A DNA stretch of 64,000 nucleotides, taken from Desulfuromonas sp. KJ2020. GTDB taxonomy: Bacteria > Desulfobacterota > Desulfuromonadia > Desulfuromonadales > SZUA-540. Positions 45,103 to 53,545 of this stretch are shown in pieces. The position numbers and the translations under genes are program-made. Numbering within the stretch: the stretch's first letter is position 1; the number at the start of each line of letters is the position of its first letter. Under the pieces are notes generated by a model. That model was not told the origin of the DNA and did not search any database. It worked only from the letters and a program-made list of their open reading frames with translations. Location: NCBI RefSeq assembly GCF_024197615.1, contig NZ_JAKUKE010000001.1, positions 977,570 through 1,041,569 on the forward strand. The letters run 5' to 3'.

Positions 45103-45753
45103 ATGATCAAAGCTCGCTTCGCCCTGCTGACCTTGTTTCTTGCCCTGCTCAGTCTGCCGGCCTTCGCCCAGGACGAGGGCTTCTATATCGCCGGCAGCTA
45201 CGGTGCTCTGCTGGTCAACGAATCCGAGGGTGAAAAACCATCCGGGGATTTTGCCGTGGATTTCGATGCGGGCAACGCGCTGACCTTCGCCCTGGGCTAC
45301 GACTTTGGCACCAAACATCCCGATATCGGGGTGGGACGGTTGGAACTGGAACTGGCCCTGCGCGAAATACCTTTAAAAGAAACGGACTTTACCGGCGCCC
45401 TGACCACCGCCGAAGGCGATCTGGAAGTCCGCAGCCTCATGCTCAACTCCTTCGGCGAATCACGGGACAATCTCCCTTGGATTCCCTATATCGGTCTGGG
45501 AGTCGGTGTGGCCGAAATGCGTCTTGAAAACGCCACCGTCGGCGGCGCGCCTTTTGTCGACGATACCGACGTCGTCTTTGCCTTCCAGGCCGGGGCCGGC
45601 GTCGGTTTCATGGTCAGCGACCCCCTGACCCTCGATTTCGGCTACCGCTTTCAGGGAACAACCAAGCCGGAACTTACCACGGCCAGCGGTGAAAAATTCG
45701 AACTGGAGCATTACAGCCATCTCTTGCTGGTGGGCGCGCGTGTTACCTTTTGA
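45103..45753 (+). CDS. Outer-membrane beta-barrel protein
   Basis: A 216-residue protein with a signal peptide (cleavage after LPAFA near residue 20). The mature protein alternates polar and hydrophobic residues and ends in Phe (VGARVTF), with the YIPYIGLGVGVAEM segment typical of OmpA-type eight-stranded barrels (OMP_b-brl family). A GTG 14 codons upstream is possible, but the ATG gives a normal signal peptide. Function is unknown; a small structural porin or adhesin is likely. Confidence 0.75.
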   Translation: MIKARFALLTLFLALLSLPAFAQDEGFYIAGSYGALLVNESEGEKPSGDFAVDFDAGNALTFALGYDFGTKHPDIGVGRLELELALREIPLKETDFTGALTTAEGDLEVRSLMLNSFGESRDNLPWIPYIGLGVGVAEMRLENATVGGAPFVDDTDVVFAFQAGAGVGFMVSDPLTLDFGYRFQGTTKPELTTASGEKFELEHYSHLLLVGARVTF

Positions 45754-45856
45754 CCCGGGCAAGGCCGGAACACAGGTGTTTCCCCTCGGGAAAACCTTCT
45801 TGCTTTTCCTCGGATTTCGTGGTAATTCTTTCGCCCGGTTTATCTAGGAAAAATGT

Positions 45857-45933
45857 CGGGGCGTAGCGCAGCCTGGTAGCGCACCTGCTTCGGGAGCAGG
45901 GGGTCGAAGGTTCAAATCCTTTCGCCCCGACCA
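45857..45933 (+). tRNA. tRNA-Pro (anticodon CGG), CCA encoded
   Basis: Cloverleaf of 77 nt: acceptor stem CGGGGCG / CGCCCCG, a D arm, anticodon stem CCTGC / GCAGG around loop TTCGGGA (anticodon CGG), T arm GAAGG TTCAAAT CCTTT, discriminator A, and encoded CCA. A terminator follows directly. A decayed copy sits at 51149-51229. Confidence 0.96.
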
Positions 45934-45941
45934 ATAATCAT

Positions 45942-45972
45942 AAAAGGCACCTCCATCAGGGGGTGCCTTTTT
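45942..45972 (+). terminator. Terminator after tRNA-Pro
   Basis: Stem AAAAGGCACC / GGTGCCTTTT followed by a further T, starting 9 bp after the tRNA CCA. Confidence 0.9.
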
Positions 45973-46014
45973 GATTATTGAGCTGACCAAATTTTAGATA
46001 AGTTTCACACGATT

Positions 46015-46039
46015 AAGCCAACTTTTCCGAGGTTGGCTT
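46015..46039 (+). terminator. Second hairpin after tRNA-Pro
   Basis: AAGCCAAC / GTTGGCTT with a nine-base loop and a following T-rich TTGCTTTT. It may be a backup terminator. The rest of the gap up to 46127 shows nothing. Confidence 0.5.
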
Positions 46040-46127
46040 TTGCTTTTCCATGCTGTCGTAGCGGTTGGCCTGGGGTTGGCAGTGAGGATGAGCAGTCGGT
46101 TACCCTTACCGTTCCCAAAAGCCAGAG

Positions 46128-46844
46128 TCAGAAACCCCCAAACGGAGCTCCCGCATCGAAACGGCGCTTCCACTCTGGGTAGTCGATGACGTAGTTATAC
46201 CCGCAGACGGTCGAAATCTGACGCCCGTCAAGAAAGCTCCGAAGTTGGTTACTGCCTCCGATGGTCCTGTCGGCTGGACCGAAGGGATTAAGCTTCATGC
46301 CGTCCCCTGTGAGAAAGAAGTAATCGCAAATAAACAACGTCTCTTCGAATATGTAGAAAGTAAAACCGGGTGTGTGTCCATTGAGGTGGAATGCTTCAAT
46401 GCCACGATAGCTGAAGTTACTGTCGAAAAGGTTGTCAAAGCTGAATGGGCGGCAGATTTCATGATTCGAGTCGGCCTGATGGATACCTACCTTGGCGGCA
46501 AAATATTCCCGATAGAGGTTGACGGCTCCAAGAAAGTGGTGATGTGTGAACAGGATCGTATCGACTCGCGGCAGGGAGGTGTCAAAGGAAGAAGGGCAGT
46601 CGATCCAGATGGCGCCTTGGTCGGTTTCGAGCCGATAGGCGGCATGCTCATACCCGAGGTCCGGTTGAGAGTTGAGCCGGGTCACCTTCTTGTTGACTGG
46701 GCTGGATATGACCTTGAACCGAGCCGAGCATTCCTTTGCCGTAATAAACTTTTTCTTTGGCGCTCCGCAAAAGGGACAATTCTCCGGATGAAAATTCACC
46801 ATATTGAATCCGCAGACCAGGCAGACATATTGTTCCTGTTTCAT
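46128..46844 (-). CDS. Zinc-ribbon plus metallo-beta-lactamase-fold protein, degenerate metal site
   Basis: A 238-residue protein. The N-terminal 30 residues form a rubredoxin/zinc-ribbon-like knuckle pair (CLVCG near residue 8, CPFCGAPK near 23). The rest has a metallo-beta-lactamase layout: ILFTHHHFLGAVN near residue 97, HTPG near 157, and ICDYFF near 171. The canonical HxHxDH is reduced to HHHFLG, losing Asp and the last His, so normal two-metal binding is doubtful. It may bind one metal or have another role, such as flavodiiron/ETHE1-like binding. It lies inside the tRNA-Pro-flanked segment. Confidence 0.7.
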   Translation of the reverse strand: MKQEQYVCLVCGFNMVNFHPENCPFCGAPKKKFITAKECSARFKVISSPVNKKVTRLNSQPDLGYEHAAYRLETDQGAIWIDCPSSFDTSLPRVDTILFTHHHFLGAVNLYREYFAAKVGIHQADSNHEICRPFSFDNLFDSNFSYRGIEAFHLNGHTPGFTFYIFEETLFICDYFFLTGDGMKLNPFGPADRTIGGSNQLRSFLDGRQISTVCGYNYVIDYPEWKRRFDAGAPFGGF

Positions 46845-46967
46845 GGCTCAACCTCACGGGCGGGGAATCGGGCTCGGGAGAAGGATTTCAGTGAGATCCT
46901 GACTGAAATATCGGCTGGCTCGTCGAATGCACGAGCCAGCCGATGAGGGTCCGAAGTTCAGGATGGC

Positions 46968-48206
46968 TTACTTGTCTTTCTTCGGATCGTAGCCATCGGA
47001 GAGGGTTTTCATGAAGGCAACCAGAGCGGCCTCCTCTGCCTCCGTCAGGCCCAGATTGCCAAGTTCGGCGACGTTCATATTTTCCAGAACCTCGGGAACT
47101 ACGGCGCCGTTAGCTATCATGATGTCCCGTTCATCATAAAAATTTACGACTTCTTCCAACGATTTAAAAGCACCGTTGTGCATATAGGTCTTTACGAAAC
47201 CCGGGCCGGGGCGTTTGTCGACATTGCGCAAAGTCGGCACTTTGTGTTTACCCATGTTTTCAGCAACGGCATCCGTTTTATTCAAGCCCCAAAGGGCAAA
47301 GGAAGCTTCGGGGAGAGTGCTCAAGAATCCGCCAAGACCGGGGTCAACCCAGGTCTCGCCATCTGCATTAATGGCGGTACCGTCATCGAGGAAAACCTCA
47401 TCCATGTCGTAGAAGGGGTTGTCGGGATTTCTCGGTACACCCAGATTGTCGTAACTGAAATCGGTGAACAGGGGGGCGGGGTGACACAGGGCGCACATGC
47501 CCTTGCCGTCCGCCTGGAAGAGTTCCCAGCCCAATTGCTCCTGCTCGGTAAACACCGCCTCGCCAGCCTGGACGTAGTCGAACTTCGAGGTATAGGGGTT
47601 GACTTCTGGACTGTCCTCAAAAGCCGCAATGGACAAAGCGAAATTTTTATACGCGACCAGATGGCCATCAACGTCATAATTATCGCAATCAATAGGCTCA
47701 CCCCAAACCTCCTCATAGAGGCTGGCATATTTGGAGGCAGCCACGATCATGCAGGCTTCCTGTTCACTGGAGAGATTCTGTTCGACCGGATTGAGAAAAG
47801 GCCCCATCGCCTGGTCCGCCAACGGGTCTCCCGTTACCCAGCCGGTAGCCCGACCGTCCCAAAACATGCCGCCGATGAAAAGGCCTTCCCCGGCGTCATA
47901 ATCAAAAACGGGGCTCGCGCCGGCATAGGCCGATGTAGGGGGCTTGCGGTTCCCGGCGCGTTTATGCACAGCGCCAGGGTATATGGCATCCAGCAGATTA
48001 ATACCAGGATTGGGTCCGGTGAAGCCGGCGATATCGGCGTGGCAGTCCGCGCAGGCCATGTTGCTGGGGTTTGAAAGGGATGTGTCGAAATACAGCGCCT
48101 TGCCAAGCTCTTCTTTGGGGGTTAATTCAGCGGCAGCAACAGCCGGCAGCGTCATAAGGATGGAAACAGCAGCGATAATGCAGAATGAGCCTACGATTCG
48201 TTTCAT
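46968..48206 (-). CDS. Di-haem cytochrome c peroxidase (MauG/CCP family)
   Basis: A 412-residue periplasmic protein. The signal peptide ends near residue 24 (LPAVAAA). Two CxxCH motifs are present (CADCH near residue 52 and CALCH near 250). The family segment GGMFWDGRATG and the late THNGAFK-like YMHNGAF support the CcpA/MauG peroxidase family, which reduces H2O2 with electrons from a small cytochrome or modifies a protein. A GGAGGTAGAG lies before the chosen ATG. Which role applies is not decidable here. Confidence 0.9.
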   Translation of the reverse strand: MKRIVGSFCIIAAVSILMTLPAVAAAELTPKEELGKALYFDTSLSNPSNMACADCHADIAGFTGPNPGINLLDAIYPGAVHKRAGNRKPPTSAYAGASPVFDYDAGEGLFIGGMFWDGRATGWVTGDPLADQAMGPFLNPVEQNLSSEQEACMIVAASKYASLYEEVWGEPIDCDNYDVDGHLVAYKNFALSIAAFEDSPEVNPYTSKFDYVQAGEAVFTEQEQLGWELFQADGKGMCALCHPAPLFTDFSYDNLGVPRNPDNPFYDMDEVFLDDGTAINADGETWVDPGLGGFLSTLPEASFALWGLNKTDAVAENMGKHKVPTLRNVDKRPGPGFVKTYMHNGAFKSLEEVVNFYDERDIMIANGAVVPEVLENMNVAELGNLGLTEAEEAALVAFMKTLSDGYDPKKDK

Positions 48207-48221
48207 GATCTCTACCTCCAC

Positions 48222-48805
48222 AAAAAAAGTCTGATTGCGATGTCAAGAATCGGCAAAATTCGTTCTTTGTCCTTACGCCAACGGATGACTAAGCTTTTAG
48301 ATTTTCACCTCCTTTTCGCTCAGTCCGTAAATAGACCAAGGTGTATGTGATCCATCTAGTCCGGCTACGTACCAAGAACCCCCAAAAGAAAAACCGGGCC
48401 TGCCTGGAAATTTCTCCTGGGGCAGCCCGGCTATCTTCGCCCTTTTCGAAAAGGAAAAGACCCGTAACTTTCCGTCCCCTTCTCGCGAAGGGTTTGGCCT
48501 TTCATATATTGAGACAATGTATCAGCCGAAAACAAAGTAGCAATTGGGGAGTTTGCTACTTTGTTAGGTAGGAAGTTTCTCCCAAGCAAAAGAAAGAGGT
48601 CTGTTTATTTGAAAATACATGACTTTGCTCCTCTTCCTTGGAGATTTTTTCTACCCTGAATAGTAGCAGTTGTCTCATTGCCGACATCAGGTTGGTTGGT
48701 ATTGTTGCATACATATAATATTAGCCGCTTATAGACTTCCAACCAGAATTCCTGGCAGTTGTCAACTTTTGGGTCACAAGCCCTTTCAGGGAAAAGGAGG
48801 CGAAC
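48222..48805. other. Long non-coding region with two hairpins
   Basis: This stretch before the small lipoprotein has no credible open frame. It contains an imperfect GC hairpin at about 48395-48434 (CCGGGC near the start pairing with GCCCGG near the end) and the 12-bp inverted repeat listed separately. Promoters of the peroxidase (minus) and the small lipoprotein (plus) should lie here. Confidence 0.5.
48532..48564. repeat. Perfect 12-bp inverted repeat
   Basis: ACAAAGTAGCAA and TTGCTACTTTGT flank a nine-base spacer. It lies in the non-coding region between the peroxidase and a small lipoprotein gene. It could be a terminator-like stem, an operator, or the inverted end of a lost element; a T run does not follow. 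Confidence 0.6.
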
Positions 48806-49048
48806 ATGAGATTTAAACTGTTGGTTTGCCGTCTGCTGCTGGCCGTCGGTACGATTGGCCTGCTTACGGCCTGTGAAAAGGAAGGACCAATGGAAAAGGC
48901 CGGGAAAAAAGTCGACGAGGTCGTGGACAAGATCGACGGAGAAGGTCCGGCCGAAGAGGCTGGCGAGCGTCTGGATGAAACGGCTGAAGAGGCCAAGGAA
49001 GAGATCCGCCAGTTAAAAGAGAAAGCGGAAGAATCCATGAATCATTAA
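48806..49048 (+). CDS. Small helical lipoprotein
   Basis: An 80-residue lipoprotein with lipobox LLTAC at residue 23. The mature part is highly charged and helical with repeating EKAGKKVDEVVDKI and EEAGERLDETAEEA segments, suggesting an amphipathic coil of the Lpp/ecnB-like sort. AAAGGAGGCG precedes the ATG. Role unknown; a stress or envelope protein is plausible. Confidence 0.7.
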   Translation: MRFKLLVCRLLLAVGTIGLLTACEKEGPMEKAGKKVDEVVDKIDGEGPAEEAGERLDETAEEAKEEIRQLKEKAEESMNH

Positions 49049-49211
49049 TCTTCCAGAAGTCCCCGTGCCGAACCCTTGCTTTTCCGGATGCCGGTCTTCT
49101 TACTGGTGTGATCCTGAAATTTTTAATTGATTCATGGCGGTGTATCTACTCCTGGTCGGACAGCACATATTTTTCAATCTTTTAGCCTGAGGGGAGAAAG
49201 GAGCTGAAATC

Positions 49212-49382
49212 ATGTTGAGATGGGCGCTTATTTTTTTTCTGGTCGCCTTCGTTTCTGCCTTGTTAGGCTTTACCGATATTGCCGCTGCAGCCGCCGGCAT
49301 AGCCAAAATCCTGTTTTTTATTTTCCTGATACTGTTTCTGGTGGCCCTGGTTGCCGGTGTTTTTAGGCGGCCACGGGTTTAG
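49212..49382 (+). CDS. DUF1328-type small membrane protein
   Basis: A 56-residue protein with two hydrophobic segments (LIFFLVAFVSALLGF and KILFFIFLILFLVALVAG) joined by an alanine-rich TDIAAAAAGIA turn. This is the DUF1328/YtjA layout of stress-induced membrane peptides. GGGAGAAAGGAG lies upstream. It follows the small lipoprotein and may be stress-linked with it. Confidence 0.85.
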   Translation: MLRWALIFFLVAFVSALLGFTDIAAAAAGIAKILFFIFLILFLVALVAGVFRRPRV

Positions 49383-49505
49383 AGGTTGACTACACCCTGG
49401 AACGAAAGGAAGAAACCCATACGTCAGCTCAGTCGTACCCGATTTGATCCCTACGCTTTTTTAAGACAAGATTTCGATTTATGACCAGCCCGCAGGAGGA
49501 AAGAC

Positions 49506-50873
49506 ATGTTTTTCGCGAAAATCAAATCGGAAGGCCTGGCCCAACTGTCCTACATCGTCGGCGACGGCCAGAAAGCTGCTGTCATCGATCCGCGACTGGA
49601 TTGTGAAGTCTATCGAGAAATAGCCGACCGTGAGGGCGCCCAAATCACGCATATCTTCGAGACACACCGCAACGAGGATTTCGTAGTCGGTTCCTGTACG
49701 CTGGCCGAAATGACCGGGGCCGCTATTTACCATGGTGCTGAACTGCTCTTCGCGTATGGTCGGACTGCCGACGAAGGGGACCGGTTTGAATTCGGTAATA
49801 TCGCTCTGGAAATCATCAAGACGCCCGGTCATACCGACGAGAGTATTTCGCTGGTGTTGAGCGACCGGGAGTTCAGTGATCAGCCACTCGCCGTCTTTGC
49901 CGGGGATGCCCTTTTTATCGGCGATGTCGGCCGCACCGATTTCTTTCCCGAGCGGGCCGAGGAGGTTGCCGGCCTGCTTTACGACAGCATCTTCGACAAA
50001 CTCCTGCCCCTTGGCGACCATGTTCTTCTCTACCCGGCCCATGGGGCCGGATCGGTCTGCGGCTCGGGCATGGCATCGCGGGAGTTTTCTTCCCTGGGCT
50101 ATGAGCGGCAATTCAATCCCGCCCTTCAGATCGCCAACCGTGCAGAGTTCATCGATATGAAAGTGGCGGAGCAGCACTATTATCCGAACTATTTTCGACA
50201 GATGGAAAAGTTGAATCTGGGTGGACCGCCCCTGCCGGCCACTTTGCCACGTCCGCTGCCGACCAGTGCGAATGAGTTTGCCAAAAGCATGGACGGCGGT
50301 CTTCTAGCCCTCGATACCCGAAGCCCCGAAGCTTTTTCCGGCGCTTATATCCCCGGCAGCCTGGCTATTCCCCTGGACATGATCCCGGCGTATGCCGGCT
50401 GGTTCATAGCTTACGACTGCGACATCGGTCTGATCGTCCAGAATTATGCCGATGTGGAACCTGCTGTCCGCTACCTGGCCAGACTCGGTTATCGCAACAT
50501 CGTCAGCTATCTTGATGAGGGTCTGCATGGCTGGGAAATCAGCGGTCGCGCTTACGATCAAATCCCGACAATTTATGCCGGCGACCTGAAACGCCGGATG
50601 GGTCAAGATGAGGATTTCGTCCTTCTGGATGTGCGCAAGGCGGAAGAGATCAAGACAGCCAGGCTACCGGGAACCACCGAAATCTTTCTCGGCGATGTTC
50701 CCGAGCGTCTTGACGAGATCCCCAGAGATAAGCCGATTATTACTTTCTGCGGCAGTGGCCGCCGGGCGATCATCGCCGCCTCAATTCTCAAGCGGAACGG
50801 TTTTGAACGCGTTGAGAACTGTCTGGGGTCAATGGCGGCCTGTCAGGCAGTCGGCTGCAGTATCGAATCCTGA
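49506..50873 (+). CDS. MBL-fold protein with two rhodanese domains
   Basis: A 455-residue protein. Residues 1-230 form a metallo-beta-lactamase fold of the ETHE1/persulfide dioxygenase kind, but the metal motif reads THRNEDF in place of HxHxDH; GHTDES and GDALFIGDVGR are kept. Two rhodanese domains follow: the first (about 265-355) lacks an active-site Cys, the second has CGSGRRA (near 418) with the Cys. This suggests sulfur transfer, for instance persulfide handling, with altered metal use. It has AGGAGG upstream. Confidence 0.82.
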   Translation: MFFAKIKSEGLAQLSYIVGDGQKAAVIDPRLDCEVYREIADREGAQITHIFETHRNEDFVVGSCTLAEMTGAAIYHGAELLFAYGRTADEGDRFEFGNIALEIIKTPGHTDESISLVLSDREFSDQPLAVFAGDALFIGDVGRTDFFPERAEEVAGLLYDSIFDKLLPLGDHVLLYPAHGAGSVCGSGMASREFSSLGYERQFNPALQIANRAEFIDMKVAEQHYYPNYFRQMEKLNLGGPPLPATLPRPLPTSANEFAKSMDGGLLALDTRSPEAFSGAYIPGSLAIPLDMIPAYAGWFIAYDCDIGLIVQNYADVEPAVRYLARLGYRNIVSYLDEGLHGWEISGRAYDQIPTIYAGDLKRRMGQDEDFVLLDVRKAEEIKTARLPGTTEIFLGDVPERLDEIPRDKPIITFCGSGRRAIIAASILKRNGFERVENCLGSMAACQAVGCSIES

Positions 50874-51148
50874 TCAAAAGTGCTTTTCTGCCGAAGGGAT
50901 CTACCATCGTGCGACTTCCTGTTGTCTGCATTCCTTTTCTAGAAGAGGTAAAAAAGTTCGCTCATTGTGGTGTTAAAAATGCACGAGTTTCTTCTTGGTT
51001 ACAACCAAGACAATAGGATCAAACTTTTTGTAGAGAAGCTTGGGGCAGGATGACAGCGGCAGGAGATTGGTAAGTATTTTTTTGATGAATTTTGGAATGC
51101 CAAGCGGAAAAGTCTATTGGGGGAAGTCATTCTGGTAACTGAGCGCAC
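50874..51148. other. Non-coding stretch before pseudo-tRNA
   Basis: No intact gene. A short hairpin TCTTGGTT / AACCAAGA lies near 50990. A frame around 51050-51155 reads plausible protein (QEIGKYFFDEFWNAKRK) between stops, and could be a remnant of a lost gene, perhaps of a mobile element. This is weak. Confidence 0.3.
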
Positions 51149-51229
51149 TGGGGAGTAAGGCGAAGCTGAGCGTACTCGTCCTGCTTCGGGAGCAGGGGGG
51201 AGAAGGCTCAAATCCTTTCGCCCCGACCA
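51149..51229 (+). pseudogene. Decayed tRNA-Pro copy
   Basis: The anticodon arm CCTGC TTCGGGA GCAGG and the last 20 bases, through CGCCCCGACCA, are the same as in the tRNA-Pro at 45857. The 5' half is changed: the acceptor has one mismatch, the D arm no longer folds, and the T loop starts CTC instead of TTC. It is probably not a working tRNA. It marks a duplicated tRNA end about 5.3 kb away from the intact one. Confidence 0.85.
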
Positions 51230-51236
51230 TTTATAC

Positions 51237-51277
51237 AAAGCAAAACGGCCACTCCAATGAAGTGGCCGTTTTGCTTT
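51237..51277. terminator. Strong bidirectional terminator
   Basis: A 17-bp stem from AAAGCAAAACGGCCACT to AGTGGCCGTTTTGCTTT with a seven-base loop; both ends are A/T-rich. It ends the SDR gene on the minus strand and any read-through from the pseudo-tRNA side. Confidence 0.92.
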
Positions 51278-51318
51278 TGAACTTCAACACAATGTGGCGT
51301 GTTCGGCTTATCGGTCTT

Positions 51319-52053
51319 CTACGGAAGATAGGTGGCGAATTGTTTTTCGACCCCTTTGGAGTCCTTGGCCAGCATGGCGCTGACTTCTTTGGACATGGGA
51401 TCGGGGAAAATGTACTCATCACCGGCTTCAACGCCGTTGCAGATGGCGAAGGCGACTTCCAGGGATGAGGCTTTGGGCATGTCCTGGCCGGCTGTCATGG
51501 CGGTATCGACCGGGCCCGGATAAATACCGATGACCTGGATATTCTGGGGGCGGAGTTCGGCCCGAATTCCCTGAATCATCGAATGCACGGCGGCTTTCGA
51601 GGCGCAGTAGGTGCCGTTGGCCGGCAGATTGACCAGCCCGATAATGGAGCAGACGTTGGCGATCAGGCCCCCTCCCCGCGCTCTGAGCAGGGGCGCGAAG
51701 GCTTGGCACATGGCCAGGGTGCCGAAGTAGTTGATGTCCATCTCCAGGCGGGCAGCCTGCAGAGCCGTCGGACTCATCAAGCTGGTGACCTGATTGCAGC
51801 CGGCATTGTTGAACAGCAGGTCGATATCGCGGCAGTGAGCGGCAGCTGCGGTAATACTGGCCTCGTCGGTAATATCGAGTTGAACCGGCACGATCTTGTT
51901 GATATCAAGCTGGGTCAGCGCCTTGGCCGATTCCAATTTACGGACAGCGGCATATATCCTGGCCGCGCCTCTTTTCAGAAGCTCTCTCACCAAGGCTTCC
52001 CCGATGCCGCCGTTGGCACCGCTGACCAAAGCCGTTTTTCCTTGAATTTGCAT
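51319..52053 (-). CDS. Short-chain dehydrogenase/reductase
   Basis: A 244-residue SDR oxidoreductase. The Rossmann start VSGANGGIGEAL (near residue 10) holds the TGxxxGIG-like nucleotide motif, NNAG occurs near residue 87, and the catalytic Tyr-Lys pair is in YCASKAA (near 148). A preceding Ser is near residue 136. Substrate and cofactor preference cannot be told from the sequence alone. It is alone, ended by a strong terminator. Confidence 0.9.
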   Translation of the reverse strand: MQIQGKTALVSGANGGIGEALVRELLKRGAARIYAAVRKLESAKALTQLDINKIVPVQLDITDEASITAAAAHCRDIDLLFNNAGCNQVTSLMSPTALQAARLEMDINYFGTLAMCQAFAPLLRARGGGLIANVCSIIGLVNLPANGTYCASKAAVHSMIQGIRAELRPQNIQVIGIYPGPVDTAMTAGQDMPKASSLEVAFAICNGVEAGDEYIFPDPMSKEVSAMLAKDSKGVEKQFATYLP

Positions 52054-52193
52054 GATGGATTTCCTTTCTGTCGAAGAATAAGACTCACCATAGATTTATT
52101 CGAGCGGGGGGTCAACCCATGGCAGCCTGCTGTGCCTGGATCGGCGTCTGGTATATTTAGGGGAGTGACCAGCTGCTTTGAAAGGAGGCAGGG

Positions 52194-53342
52194 ATGACCA
52201 TTCTAAAGTTTCGCGTTGCTTTGATCCTTGGCATGTTTTTGTCGGTGGTATGCCTCTGCCCGGCTTCGGCAGAAACCGTTTCCAGCCAGAAACATCGCTT
52301 CCGGGTGGTGACGGTGGTAGAAGGGCTGGAACATCCCTGGGGCCTGGCATTTCTTCCGGATGGCGGCATGCTGGTCACCGAACGTCCGGGCCGGCTCCGT
52401 CTGGTCCGTCAGGGACGTCTGGATCCGCAGCCAGTGGAGGGTTTGCCAGCCATCGCGGCTAAAGGGCAGGGGGGATTGCTGGACGTGGCCTTGCACCCGG
52501 ATTTCGCTCAAAACAGGCTGGTTTATATTTCCTTTGCAGCCGCCGGCGAAGGGGGAATCGGTACGGAGGTCGCCCGCGGTCGCCTGAATGGCCATCGGCT
52601 GGAGGGGGTGCAAACGATTTTCCGCCTGCAGCCCAAGTCCGACCGGGGTATCCATTTCGGTTCCCGCCTGGTGTTTGACCGGGCCGGCTATCTTTTCATT
52701 ACGCTGGGTGATCGGGGTGAGATGGCGCGGGCTCAAAAATGGGATGACCATGCCGGTTCGGTGATCCGTCTGCATGATGATGGCCGGGTGCCCGCCGACA
52801 ATCCCTATAAAAGCCATTCCGGCTGGAAACCGGAGATTTACTCCATCGGACATCGCAACGTGCAGGGGGCGGCTCTGCACCCGCAAACCGGCGAGTTATG
52901 GGCCCATGAACACGGGCCCCAGGGTGGGGACGAGATCAACATCATCCGGGCGGGAAACAACTACGGCTGGCCGGTTATCACCTATGGGGTCAATTATGGT
53001 CTGGGGACCCGCATCGGCATGGGAACGCACCGGCAGGGCATGATCCAGCCTCTGCACTATTGGGTGCCCACCTCCATCGCGCCGTCGGGGATGGCATTCT
53101 ATGAGGGAGATCGCTTTGTGCACTGGCAGGGGGATCTCTTTGTCGGGGCGCTGCGCGAAGAGATGCTGGTGCGTCTGCGTTTTGAGGGTACCCGCGTGGT
53201 CGAAGAAGAGCATCTGCTTAAAGATGCCCTGGGCCGTATTCGTGATGTACGGTCGGGACCGGACGGCTATCTTTACCTGCTGACGGATCACCGTAAGGGG
53301 AAGCTGGTACGCCTGGAGCCGCTTGGGGAGAAAGAGAGATAA
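52194..53342 (+). CDS. PQQ-dependent sugar dehydrogenase-like protein (YliI/GDH family)
   Basis: A 382-residue periplasmic beta-propeller protein. The signal peptide ends near residue 25 (CPASA). The family marks are LEHPWGLAFLPDG (about residues 45-57), the HYWVP segment near 285, EHGPQGGDEIN near 236 and SGMAFYEGD near 298. Such proteins are often soluble aldose sugar dehydrogenases with PQQ; no PQQ synthesis genes are in this window. AAAGGAGGCAGGG lies upstream. Confidence 0.87.
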   Translation: MTILKFRVALILGMFLSVVCLCPASAETVSSQKHRFRVVTVVEGLEHPWGLAFLPDGGMLVTERPGRLRLVRQGRLDPQPVEGLPAIAAKGQGGLLDVALHPDFAQNRLVYISFAAAGEGGIGTEVARGRLNGHRLEGVQTIFRLQPKSDRGIHFGSRLVFDRAGYLFITLGDRGEMARAQKWDDHAGSVIRLHDDGRVPADNPYKSHSGWKPEIYSIGHRNVQGAALHPQTGELWAHEHGPQGGDEINIIRAGNNYGWPVITYGVNYGLGTRIGMGTHRQGMIQPLHYWVPTSIAPSGMAFYEGDRFVHWQGDLFVGALREEMLVRLRFEGTRVVEEEHLLKDALGRIRDVRSGPDGYLYLLTDHRKGKLVRLEPLGEKER

Positions 53343-53545
53343 TCCCTTGGCGCTTTGGTTTAAGGCTGGAGCTCTTTTTGCAATAAATTCGCAAGGCAGG
53401 CTTCACGCTGTTGAATTTGCCTTGTTTACCGAAAGGTCGTTACACAATTCTGGCTCAGATGTGTGCCGGCAGGCACGTTTTGCTCGGATCTGTGCGAGCG
53501 AGCTCCAGAGAGATGCTTTGATTTGACTTTTGCTATGTTGCCGGG

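Noticed and set aside
50874..51148. Integrase remnant next to the pseudo-tRNA
   Set aside because: Only short protein-like stretches between stops; no integrase motif is visible.
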